The position numbers were made by a program, and so were the translations under genes. Below the pieces are notes generated by a model. It had not been told where the DNA came from, made no database searches, and saw only the letters and a list, made by a program, of their open reading frames with translations. From positions 1 through 52,869 of the forward strand of contig VGZR01000016.1 of the NCBI GenBank assembly GCA_016872515.1: a DNA stretch of 52,869 bases. Direction: 5' to 3'. The stretch comes from SAR202 cluster bacterium. Lineage in GTDB: Bacteria; Chloroflexota; Dehalococcoidia; Lucifugimonadales; VGZR01. Shown here in pieces: positions 39,479 to 46,405 of the stretch. The first letter of the stretch is position 1, and the number at the start of each line of letters is the position of its first letter.

Positions 39479-40195
39479 ATGAAGACCAGAGCTGCGCAAC
39501 TGGGCATGGTGGGATGGTTGATCTTGGCGGGCGTGGCGGTGCTTATCGCCGCCGAGGTGGCTTCCATCCTCGCAGGATTCGGACCGGTGTTTGGAATCAT
39601 CGCGCTGGGATACTTCATGGTGTTGGGGGTCATTTACTGGCTGTACCACTGGGCTAGGGCCACGGAGGGCCTTGCCGGACATCCAGGCGCGGTGATGCGT
39701 GTCACCAAGCCGCACGTGGTGGACAACCGTCCGATGAACGTGGAGCTTTTCGAGGGGCTGTCGGCGGCACAGGCCAGCGAGGTCATGTTTTTGGGGGAGC
39801 GGTTCGTGGTGCCTACTGGAATGGCCCTCGTGCAGGAAGGAGAGCCGGGAGACACGTTGTACGTCGTCCTGTCGGGGCAGGCGCAATTTACGGCGCGGTC
39901 GGGCGTGGGCGAGGTCACGGTGCGCATCGCGGGGCCTGGGGATTCGTTCCCGCTGGCGACGATGGTGGGCACGGGTATTCACATCACCTCGGCCGAGGCG
40001 ATGACGGACATGGAGGTGCTCGCTCTTCCGACGGCGGCGCTTCGGGCGCTGTTCGAACAGCATCCAGAGATTGGGATGAGGATGTATGCCGCGGCGGCCG
40101 GTGCGCTGGCGAACCGCTACCGGCGGACGCTGGCTCGCCTGACCGACAACACGGCGAAGGCCCTGCGGGAGACGGAATTCTTCGCTAATGTTTGA
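39479..40195 (+). CDS. Membrane protein with cyclic-nucleotide-binding domain
   Basis: 238 residues from ATG 39479 after AAAGGAGACCAGCT. Two membrane spans at about 10-32 and 36-58, then a cytoplasmic cNMP-binding domain at about 85-200: LFEGLSAAQASEV, LVQEGEPGDTLYVVLSGQA and VTVRIAGPGDSFPLATM. The usual phosphate-binding E-x-A-R cassette is not clear, so it may sense another ligand. There is no output domain, so it may act through its membrane part. An ABM-like gene follows after 44 bases. Confidence 0.85.
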   Translation: MKTRAAQLGMVGWLILAGVAVLIAAEVASILAGFGPVFGIIALGYFMVLGVIYWLYHWARATEGLAGHPGAVMRVTKPHVVDNRPMNVELFEGLSAAQASEVMFLGERFVVPTGMALVQEGEPGDTLYVVLSGQAQFTARSGVGEVTVRIAGPGDSFPLATMVGTGIHITSAEAMTDMEVLALPTAALRALFEQHPEIGMRMYAAAAGALANRYRRTLARLTDNTAKALRETEFFANV

Positions 40196-40239
40196 GACAG
40201 GGGGAGGCATCGGCATCCACGAATGTGGGAGGTAGCGCG

Positions 40240-40551
40240 ATGCAAGTGACGGTCGTGGCAGAACGTGAGGTCGCGCCGGGGTCGCAGGAGTCGGTGAAGG
40301 GACTCCTGCGCGAGTTGCGCTATCGGGCGAGCAGGCAGCCTGGATTCATGTCGGGCATGACGGCGATCGACCCGCGCAAACCTGCGCGGTTCTTGACGGT
40401 CTGCGTGTGGTCGTCGCTGGGCAACTGGGAGCGGTGGGAGAGGAATCCAGACCGGTTGGAAGTGACGCGCCAGATCGAGGGGCTGTTAAACGGCAAGGCG
40501 GCGGTCGAAGTATGGGCGATGCATGAGGACGCACCGGTGGCGGCGGTGTAG
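40240..40551 (+). CDS. ABM-domain (antibiotic biosynthesis monooxygenase-like) protein, copy 1
   Basis: 103 residues from ATG 40240 after GGGAGGTAGCG. It has a small ferredoxin-like alpha/beta barrel pattern: VTVVAEREVAPGSQESVKGL, RASRQPGFMSG, FLTVCVWSSLGNWERWERNP. The second copy at 45938-46249 has the same length and order (VTVERHIAPGTQQQVKALL, WEKDPE). Members include heme-degrading enzymes and quinol monooxygenases, but many have no known reaction. Confidence 0.85.
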   Translation: MQVTVVAEREVAPGSQESVKGLLRELRYRASRQPGFMSGMTAIDPRKPARFLTVCVWSSLGNWERWERNPDRLEVTRQIEGLLNGKAAVEVWAMHEDAPVAAV

Positions 40552-40726
40552 CTCCGGTTTGGTTTGATGTGCTCACCGCGCCGTTAGGCATCCCGGTAGT
40601 GCGAGTGTCCGCGTTTTTCAGCGGGACGGCGACGGAGACTGCCAAGGCATGAGCTCGTATCCTCTGGAATTTCGGAAGGGCGTCGTGCTCGTCACAAGCC
40701 CGGCACGGCCAGCAAGAAGAAGAAAC

Positions 40727-41083
40727 ATGTACCTATACATAGAGATGTGAAAGGCGAAGAAGGCTTGGCGGGAGATGCCGCGGGCGAAACGGGAGACCTA
40801 CATGCGCGGCATCATGCAGGGCATGGAGGGGACAAAGAACGCGGGAGCGGAGCTCGTCGCCTTCGCGCTCAACGAGCCGGACACGCCGAGCCGAGCGGAC
40901 TTCACGTACATCGCGGCATGGCGGATGCGCGACCGCTCCACAGCGCTGACCCAAGACAACTATTTCGTGAATTCGACCTGGCTAAAGTACTTCGACCAGG
41001 TCAATGCCAGGCGCGAGGCCATGACGGAAGAGGCGATGATTCAGCACCACATCGGGGCAGGGCATGGCCCTGCAACCAAGTGA
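40727..41083 (+). pseudogene. DUF6616-like small protein with in-frame TGA
   Basis: The frame starts MYLYIEM at ATG 40727 after AAGAAGAAGAAAC, meets TGA at 40748-40750, then continues KAKKAWREMPRAKRETYMRG to a normal end. The family (as I recall it, DUF6616) has Trp at this position in a MWK motif, one base from TGA. Internal starts at 40775 or 40802 would lack the first strand. About 118 codons in total. Function unknown. Confidence 0.6.
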
Positions 41084-41467
41084 GTCGCCAAGGAACGCTA
41101 AAACGAGAGTAGCCCCACGTCCCGAAGGAGCGTGCTTCACTCGGCCCGACACTGCCGGGACGACTTCCTAGCCGAAGAGGGCGTCCTTGGTTGGACACCC
41201 CATCGCAGAACGTTAGTGCTACTAGATTCTACCACACACACCGAGGTGTGAGCGGGGCAGCGTTGGTGAAGCATGACGGGCACTTCTGCCAGGAGTGCCC
41301 CGCGCCGGGGTGGTGCGGAACCTCTTCCCCCTTGAGGGGGAGGATTGAGAGCCTGTCCTGAGCTTGTCGAAGGATGGGGGTGAAGCTTCTCTCCACCGCC
41401 CAGTTCACCCCCATACTGCACCTTTCCCCCTCGAGGGGGAAAGGAATACACCCCGCTGCCTTACCGC
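41084..41467. other. Intergenic gap at the strand-skew switch
   Basis: 384 bases with no gene. To its left the plus strand is G-rich, to its right C-rich, in genes of either direction. The right half (from about 41320) contains GC-rich hairpins such as CCCCCTTGAGGGGG and TTTCCCCCTCGAGGGGGAAA and one copy of the GAGCCTGTCC repeat. The left half is less repetitive. I looked for a 28-base dif-type site with XerC/XerD arms and found none convincing. Confidence 0.55.
41349..41374 (+). repeat. GAGCCTGYCCYGAGC-type dispersed repeat
   Basis: Reads GAGCCTGTCCTGAGC followed by TTGTCGAAGGA. Related copies are at 42596-42620 (opposite strand), 47621-47646 and 51291-51316. In translation this word gives the CPELAEG/FDKLRT-like peptides often seen in Chloroflexota assemblies. 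Confidence 0.8.
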
Positions 41468-42472
41468 CTACTGCGCGGCCATGCGGCCCGACGCCAGCAG
41501 CCAGATGAGCGCCAGCCCCAGGCCGATGCGCCACACGACGAACAGCAGCGTCGAGCGCCGCCGCAGGTAGCGCAGTAAAAACGCGATGGCCAGCCAGCCC
41601 GACACCGCCGACGCCGCGATGGCCACCACCAGCGTCGCGACAGGCACGTCCGCCGACCGCAGCGCCTCCGGCAGTTGGTACAGCCCGCTGGCCCCGATGG
41701 CCGGTATCGCCAGCAGGAACGAGAACCGCGCCGCCGTCTCCCGCGTCAGCCCCGCGAACAGCCCGCCCGCGATGGTCGTCCCCGACCGCGACGCGCCGGG
41801 GATGAGCGAGGCCACCTGGCACAGCCCCACTACTACCGCGTCCCACCACCGCAGCCCCGCCATGTCGCGCGCGCGCCGTCCCACTGCTTCCGCAACCCAC
41901 AGCACGACCGCCACGCCGATGAGGCTCCCTGCGATGACCCACAGGTTCTTCGTCAGCCCGCCCTCGATGGTCCCCTCCAGCGCCAGGCCCAACGCCGCGA
42001 TGGGCACCGTCCCCGCCAGCACCATCCAGCCCAGCTTCGCCCACCGCCGGTCTTCCTCGCTGGCCACGAGCCACCTGCGTCCCTCACCCCTGCCAACGCG
42101 CAGCGCGTTGACAGGCCCTCCCCCAGGCCTGGGGGAGGGGTCTTGCCACCCCTCGCCCCGAAGGGGAGAGGGCCTTTGCCCCGACCCGGCCGTGGCAAAG
42201 GAGTGGGGGCCTCGCCGGGCGGCGACGGCCGCCGCGTTCGCCCGCACGAAGCCCACGATGATGCGCCGGATGTCCCCCGCGAAGTACGCCAGCACCGCCG
42301 CCAGCGTCCCCAGCTGCACCACCGCCAGGAACGCCGTCCACTGCTCCGGCCGTCCGGCGTCCACCAGCCCCAACAGCCGCCCCGCGACCGTCACGTGGCC
42401 CGTGCTGCTGATGGGGATGAACTCCGTCAACCCCTGCACCAGGCCGAGCACCAGGCCCTGCCACAGCGTCAT
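41468..42472 (-). CDS. uppP: Undecaprenyl-diphosphatase with an in-frame repeat insertion
   Basis: Membrane enzyme recycling undecaprenyl diphosphate for cell-wall synthesis. Family motifs are present: GLTEFIPISSTGH (14-26) and IPGASRSGTTIAGG, plus about eight spans. At 334 residues it is longer than usual (about 270). The excess is residues 89-131, a Pro/Gly/Arg-rich hydrophilic stretch (PSPLRGEGWQDPSPRPGGG) encoded by a GC-rich palindromic repeat at 42081-42208. It sits in a cytoplasmic loop between the RANAAAVAARR and WLVASEEDRRWAKLG segments. The frame is kept, so the enzyme is probably functional. Confidence 0.92.
   Translation of the reverse strand: MTLWQGLVLGLVQGLTEFIPISSTGHVTVAGRLLGLVDAGRPEQWTAFLAVVQLGTLAAVLAYFAGDIRRIIVGFVRANAAAVAARRGPHSFATAGSGQRPSPLRGEGWQDPSPRPGGGPVNALRVGRGEGRRWLVASEEDRRWAKLGWMVLAGTVPIAALGLALEGTIEGGLTKNLWVIAGSLIGVAVVLWVAEAVGRRARDMAGLRWWDAVVVGLCQVASLIPGASRSGTTIAGGLFAGLTRETAARFSFLLAIPAIGASGLYQLPEALRSADVPVATLVVAIAASAVSGWLAIAFLLRYLRRRSTLLFVVWRIGLGLALIWLLASGRMAAQ
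42081..42208 (-). repeat. GC-rich palindromic element, copy A, inside uppP
   Basis: Two adjacent palindromes. The first (42089-42115) has 13-base arms CCTGCCAACGCGC and GCGCGTTGACAGG with one mismatch and a 1-base centre. The second (42116-42139) is a perfect CCCTCCCCCAGG/CCTGGGGGAGGG. CCCTCACC precedes the first. A third, weaker hairpin (CCTTTGCC/GGCAAAGG) follows. Its length is close to 129 bases, a multiple of three, and it is read as codons 89-131. Confidence 0.85.
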
Positions 42473-42595
42473 CCGCGATGTCCTCTCCTAGCGAGCCCTG
42501 CCAGCAATCTTCCCACAGCGGCGCCTGCGATGCATACCCCTGTATCGCCAGCCTTGTACCAAAATGCCGTGACCGTCACCACTATCACCCTCACC

Positions 42596-42655
42596 CCTTC
42601 GGCAAGCTCAGGGCAGGCTCTTTGGCCCCGACCTTTCGGGGCCAAAGGCCTCTCC
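42596..42655. repeat. Dispersed repeat plus TTTGGCCCC hairpin
   Basis: Reverse-strand copy of the GAGCCTGCCCTGAGC repeat (42596-42620), followed by a hairpin CTTTGGCCCC/GGGGCCAAAG and the word GGCCTCTCCCC. It lies between uppP and the unknown gene at 42692, upstream of both starts. Confidence 0.7.
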
Positions 42656-42691
42656 CCTCGAGGTAGAGTCAGCGACACCACCTTCGACCGC

Positions 42692-43663
42692 ATGGCCAAC
42701 GACTTCTTCCACTCCCTCCGCGACGGCGGCGGCTCCCACCCCCTCGACCTCGGCGACTACACCGCCGATGTCACCTCCATCGCCATCACCCCCCCCGGCG
42801 GCGGCAAGATACGCGTCGTCGTAGAGGCCGACCTGCTCCTAGACAACCTCCCTGACCCCCACCTCACCATCACCCTCGACCTCGCCCCCTCCATCGAGGA
42901 CGGCATCATCAGCGTGGACGCCGAGCTCATCAGCATCGACACCGGCATCTGGGGCGACATCGTCCTCGCCGTCATCGGCATCTTCTTCGGCCCCCTCGGC
43001 GTCCTCATCGGCGTCCTCATCGGCGCCATCAGCGGCGGCGTCACCCTTGAGATCACCAAGGCCGTCCTCGCCGACAAGTTCAACGACCAGGCCAGCAGCG
43101 CCGTCACCGACGCCGGCCTCGGCGACGCCTTCTCCGCCTTCCCCAGCCAGGCCCGCCTCTTCACCGACGCCCGCGACCCTTTCTACTTGGAGCACTACGA
43201 CCTCATGATGCCCCTCGAAGGCCTCGACCTCGACGGCGGCGGCATGGGCATGGAGGGCGACTCCTCCGTCCAAACCTTCAACGAGCCGATGGACATGGAC
43301 ATCGTGGACAAGACCCGCGGCTCCGGCACCGTCGAAGGCATCACCGAACTCACCTACGACACCCCCTCGCAGGGCCGCCTCATCATCTCCGTCACCGAAG
43401 TCCTCGACCGCCTCGCCGACTGCCGCATCATCACCGCCGCCATGGACGCCACCCACATCCGCCGCGCCGACACTATCGTCACCGACGTCAAGTTCCAAGG
43501 CGGCCTCGACCTCCGTGTCGCCGAGTCCGTCGCCCTCCAGAACCGCGACATCCTCGAAGTCAACCGCCACATCCTCGTCCACTCCCGCCGGGCCAAGCCC
43601 CACTACCGCGCTAGGCCCAATCAGACCACCACCGACAACTTCGAAAGCCTCCCCGCCTTCTGA
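42692..43663 (+). CDS. Unknown 323-residue protein with central hydrophobic segment
   Basis: Start ATG 42692 (MANDFFHSLRDGGGSHPLDL); the open frame extends far upstream but only through repeat DNA. Strand-rich first third (ITPPGGGKIRVVVEADLLLD, LTITLDLAPSIEDGIISVDA), then a Gly-rich hydrophobic stretch at about 85-120 (DIVLAVIGIFFGPLGVLIG), then an acidic Met/Gly-rich region (LDGGGMGMEGD) and more strands. Codon usage is strongly C-ending and matches its right-hand neighbours. I do not recognise the family. The alternating strands around a hydrophobic core recall lipid-binding TULIP-like folds, but this is a guess. Confidence 0.7.
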   Translation: MANDFFHSLRDGGGSHPLDLGDYTADVTSIAITPPGGGKIRVVVEADLLLDNLPDPHLTITLDLAPSIEDGIISVDAELISIDTGIWGDIVLAVIGIFFGPLGVLIGVLIGAISGGVTLEITKAVLADKFNDQASSAVTDAGLGDAFSAFPSQARLFTDARDPFYLEHYDLMMPLEGLDLDGGGMGMEGDSSVQTFNEPMDMDIVDKTRGSGTVEGITELTYDTPSQGRLIISVTEVLDRLADCRIITAAMDATHIRRADTIVTDVKFQGGLDLRVAESVALQNRDILEVNRHILVHSRRAKPHYRARPNQTTTDNFESLPAF

Positions 43664-43679
43664 GGCATTAGGGCCGGGT

Positions 43680-43750
43680 CTCCTCCCTCACCCCGAAGGG
43701 GAGAGGGCCGCTGGACCGCCCAGGGTGGCCCAAAGGGGTGAGGGCCATCT
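43680..43750. repeat. GC-rich palindromic element, copy D
   Basis: GGGGAGAGGG, a 29-base core (43708-43736) with imperfect 13-base arms (CCGCTGGACCGCC and GGTGGCCCAAAGG), then GGTGAGGG. Same flanks as copies A-C but a weaker palindrome. Further CCTCTCCCCTT-type words extend to about 43860. Confidence 0.65.
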
Positions 43751-43936
43751 ATTCCGCCTCCCTCCTTGAAGGGAAATGCAAGTTCCTCCCGCAGCAGCGG
43801 GAACAACAAGGGCGAGGGTGTCGTTTCCTCCTCTCCCCTTAAGGGAAAGGCCTATGAGTCCCGATTAATCTGGACGAATAGGTTGAGGGGTAGTCCTCAA
43901 CAACCCCTTTCCCCCCGTGCTATCCTTTCCGCTGCC

Positions 43937-44473
43937 ATGTTCCCCATAGACTTCACCTCCATCCCCATCATCGGCGCCATCCTCGGCATGATCTTTGGCT
44001 TCCTCGGCCTCATCGTCAACCTCCTCCGCTACCTCCGCGACCGCGCCGCGAAGAGGGATTTCGGCGCCAGGAAGCGGAAGGCCAAGCCGGACGGCCAACC
44101 ACCCGCCGTACCCATCGGCGGCATCGCACGCTACCCCGCCCGCATCGAAGACCTCGGCCCCGCCGCCGACCCCATCCGCCAGCGCATCGAGACCGCCGAG
44201 CGGCACGTCGCCGCCCGCCGCTGGCGCGAGGCCGAGTCCGAGCTGCGCGCCACCCTCGCCCTGCCCACCACGCCCATGCAGCGCGCCGCCCTCTACAACG
44301 CCCTCGCCCGCATCCGCTTCGCCACCGACGACCCCGAAGGCGCCGCCGACGCCGTCGTCCGCTCCCAACACGCCGCCGAGAACATCCCCGACGAGCGCGA
44401 GCGCACCGTCGCCGCAGCCACCGCCGCCGCCAACCTCAAACGCCTCTCCGCCCGGAAGAGCCAACACCCCTGA
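43937..44473 (+). CDS. Unknown membrane-anchored protein with helical (TPR-like) tail
   Basis: 178 residues from ATG 43937. One N-terminal span (IPIIGAILGMIFGFLGLIVN), a basic stretch (RDRAAKRDFGARKRKAK), a Pro-rich linker, then a helical region from about 95 to 175 (AERHVAARRWREAESELRAT, MQRAALYNALARIRFATDDP) with helix pairs like one or two TPR units. The open frame extends upstream through repeat DNA without a ribosome site. Function unknown. Confidence 0.65.
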   Translation: MFPIDFTSIPIIGAILGMIFGFLGLIVNLLRYLRDRAAKRDFGARKRKAKPDGQPPAVPIGGIARYPARIEDLGPAADPIRQRIETAERHVAARRWREAESELRATLALPTTPMQRAALYNALARIRFATDDPEGAADAVVRSQHAAENIPDERERTVAAATAAANLKRLSARKSQHP

Positions 44474-44580
44474 CCCATCAGCGCCTGGCCGTGTCCTCCC
44501 AGACCGGATTGTGCTAAACTTTGAGGCCGCGGCGCGGCCCTAGCAGAAGAGCCCCGTAGATATCAGGAGGCAGTGCTCAG

Positions 44581-45492
44581 ATGTTGCCAGTAAGACGTGT
44601 TTCACTCTTGGCTCTCGTGCTCGTCGTCGCAGCCTTCGGCGCCATGGCGTCGGCCTGCGGCGGCGACGGAGGCGGCGGTGGAGCCGAAGGGTCGGACATC
44701 CGCGTCGTGTCGGTGACCGCCGCCGACTTCTCCTTCACCTCGCCCGACTTCTTCAACCAGGGCATGGTGCGCCTGGCCTTCACCAACAGCGGCCAGGAGA
44801 CCCATCACCTCCAGATCCTGAAGCTGAAGTCAGGCGTCATCCAGGCCAAGTTCAAGACCACGCTCAACCAGATCCTGTCCGCCGTGCCCACCGAGGGCGA
44901 AGCCGACTTCAACCGCCTCTACGAGATCGCCGACTTCTCCGGCGGCGCGGGCCCGGCCGACCCAGGCGGTTACAGCGAGGCCGTCCTGAGCCTCGAGTCG
45001 GGGGTCTACGTTTACGCTTGCTTCATCGCCGGGGCCGACGGCGTCCCCCACATCGCCAAGGGCATGACCAGGGTCCTGACCGTGAACCCCGACCCCGGCA
45101 CCAAGCAGCCCGCGCCGCCCACCGCCAGCGCCACTGTGGACATGGTGGACTTCGCCTTCACCGGCATCACCGCTACCCTCCCGGCGGGCAAGACCACCCT
45201 CGCCGTCGTCAACAAGGGCCAGCAGTCCCACGAGATGAGCATCCTCCGCCTCAAGGGCATCACCGCCGCCGACCTGCGCAAGGCGCTCACCGACCCGAAC
45301 GCCGCCCCACCCGCGGGCCCGCCACCCTATGAGTCCGCGGGCGGCTTCCGGGGCACAGCGCCCGGCGGGACCGGATGGGCAGTCGTCAACCTGACCCCGG
45401 GCGAATACGTCCTCGTCTGCTTCATCCCCGACCCTGCCGACGGCAAGCCCCACGCTGCCAAGGGCATGTTCAAGCCCCTGACTGTCCAGTAG
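44581..45492 (+). CDS. Lipoprotein with two cupredoxin-like domains
   Basis: 303 residues from ATG 44581 after AGGAGGCAGTGCTCAG. Lipobox MASAC puts the lipidated Cys at 26, followed by a Gly-rich linker. Domain 1 (about 38-165) has His in QETHHLQI and the Cys-His-Met set in YACFIAGADGVPHIAKGM. Domain 2 (about 180-303) repeats this with QSHEMSI and LVCFIPDPADGKPHAAKGM. The His, Cys, His, Met pattern fits type 1 copper ligands, with a loop longer than in plastocyanin. It is probably an envelope electron carrier or copper protein. A strong terminator follows. Confidence 0.82.
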   Translation: MLPVRRVSLLALVLVVAAFGAMASACGGDGGGGGAEGSDIRVVSVTAADFSFTSPDFFNQGMVRLAFTNSGQETHHLQILKLKSGVIQAKFKTTLNQILSAVPTEGEADFNRLYEIADFSGGAGPADPGGYSEAVLSLESGVYVYACFIAGADGVPHIAKGMTRVLTVNPDPGTKQPAPPTASATVDMVDFAFTGITATLPAGKTTLAVVNKGQQSHEMSILRLKGITAADLRKALTDPNAAPPAGPPPYESAGGFRGTAPGGTGWAVVNLTPGEYVLVCFIPDPADGKPHAAKGMFKPLTVQ

Positions 45493-45509
45493 CCCTCGTC
45501 GCAAACACG

Positions 45510-45548
45510 GAGGCGGGCATCCTCGCTTGAGGATGCCCGCCTCGTCTT
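45510..45548. terminator. Intrinsic terminator after cupredoxin gene
   Basis: Perfect 15-bp stem GAGGCGGGCATCCTC (45510-45524) with its complement at 45529-45543, a 4-base loop, then GTCTT. It lies between the cupredoxin lipoprotein and the convergent tRNA genes and could serve both strands. Confidence 0.85.
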
Positions 45549-45560
45549 ACTGGGAGTCGT

Positions 45561-45637
45561 TGGTAGCGCATACGGGATTCGAACCCGTGGTCTCCTCCTT
45601 GAGAGGGAGGTGTCCTGGGCCGCTAGACGAATGCGCC
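45561..45637 (-). tRNA. tRNA-Glu (CTC anticodon)
   Basis: 77 bases including an encoded CCA. Full cloverleaf: acceptor GGCGCAT paired with ATGCGCT, D arm GTCT/GGAC, anticodon arm CCTCC-CTCTCAA-GGAGG with anticodon CTC, T arm ACGGG-TTCGAAT-CCCGT. It lies 65 bases after tRNA-Gln on the same strand, probably co-transcribed. Confidence 0.95.
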
Positions 45638-45702
45638 ACGTGAAGTCCCGTTCGTGCTCAGGCCATCGAAGCACCACGGGGGCATCCCGGCTCCATCGGG
45701 AC

Positions 45703-45776
45703 TGGCTGGGGATCGAGGATTCGAACCTCGGCTAACAGATCCAGAGTCTGCCGTCCTACCGCTAGACGAATCCCCA
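45703..45776 (-). tRNA. tRNA-Gln (CTG anticodon)
   Basis: 74 bases including an encoded CCA. Acceptor TGGGGAT/ATCCCCA with discriminator G, D arm GTCT/GGAC, anticodon arm GCAGA-CTCTGGA-TCTGT with anticodon CTG, T arm CGAGG-TTCGAAT-CCTCG. First gene of the tRNA pair. Confidence 0.95.
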
Positions 45777-45937
45777 ACGCACTTACATTCTACCAGCTAC
45801 GCGCCCACCCCTTCAACCGCTTTCCGCACTGCTTCCATCCCCAAAGCCACCCTTCACACGCCCCCCGGCAAGGTGCATAATGACGGCGCATTCCCCGCCG
45901 GCCGTCGAGTCCGGCTACCACAAGAGGGAGGTGCGCC

Positions 45938-46249
45938 ATGCCAGTCACCGTCACCGTCGAACGCCACATCGCTCCAGGCACGCAGCAGCAGGTGAAGGCG
46001 CTGCTCGGCCAGCTCTGGCAGATGGCCAAGACCCACCCGGGCCACATCTCCGGCCGCACCCTCGTGGACGCCTTCAACCCAGGCATCATCCTCACCATCA
46101 GCGAATGGACCGACCTCGCCGCCCGCGAACGCTGGGAGAAGGACCCCGAATGCGTCCGCGTCGTGAAGACCATCAACGCCCTCCTCGCCAAGACCACCCC
46201 CATCCGCGTCTGGGTACAGGACGACGACGCCCCACCCCCGGCCGTCTGA
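45938..46249 (+). CDS. ABM-domain (antibiotic biosynthesis monooxygenase-like) protein, copy 2
   Basis: 103 residues from ATG 45938 after AAGAGGGAGGTGCGCC. It parallels the copy at 40240-40551 along its length: APGTQQQVKALLGQL, KTHPGHISGRTL, ERWEKDPECVRV and a final VWVQDDDAP against VWAMHEDAP. The two probably arose by duplication, yet lie on opposite sides of the strand-skew switch. Enzymatic role unknown. Confidence 0.85.
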   Translation: MPVTVTVERHIAPGTQQQVKALLGQLWQMAKTHPGHISGRTLVDAFNPGIILTISEWTDLAARERWEKDPECVRVVKTINALLAKTTPIRVWVQDDDAPPPAV

Positions 46250-46276
46250 CCCTTCGCTGGCGGCGACAGAGACCAT

Positions 46277-46390
46277 GCGGAGAACCTTCTTCTCGTGGAA
46301 AGAGGCTTCTCCGCGCCTCTCCAGAAAGACCTGGGAGCACGATGAAGGGGCATGGGGGAACTTCTTCTACCAGAAGGAAGTTCCCCCGCG
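46277..46390. repeat. Two GAACTTCTTC-type hairpins between convergent genes
   Basis: First hairpin 46277-46315 (GCGGAGAACCTTCTTCT to AGGCTTCTCCGCG). Second hairpin 46354-46390: GGGGGAACTTCTTCT, short loop, AGAAGGAAGTTCCCCC. A near-identical inverted copy of the second lies at 52061-52097. No T-run, so they are not typical intrinsic terminators, though they sit between convergent genes. Confidence 0.7.
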
Positions 46391-46405
46391 TCGTCTCCGC
46401 CACCG

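Noticed and set aside
41084-41467. dif site or replication terminus sequence
   Set aside because: ACTTCCTAG near 41163 recalls the left arm of a known dif, but no matching right arm or 28-base layout follows. The terminus idea rests only on skew.
41675-42691. Long plus-strand open frame across uppP
   Set aside because: It is the antisense of uppP and repeat DNA. Only the part from 42692 has protein-like composition and a reasonable start.
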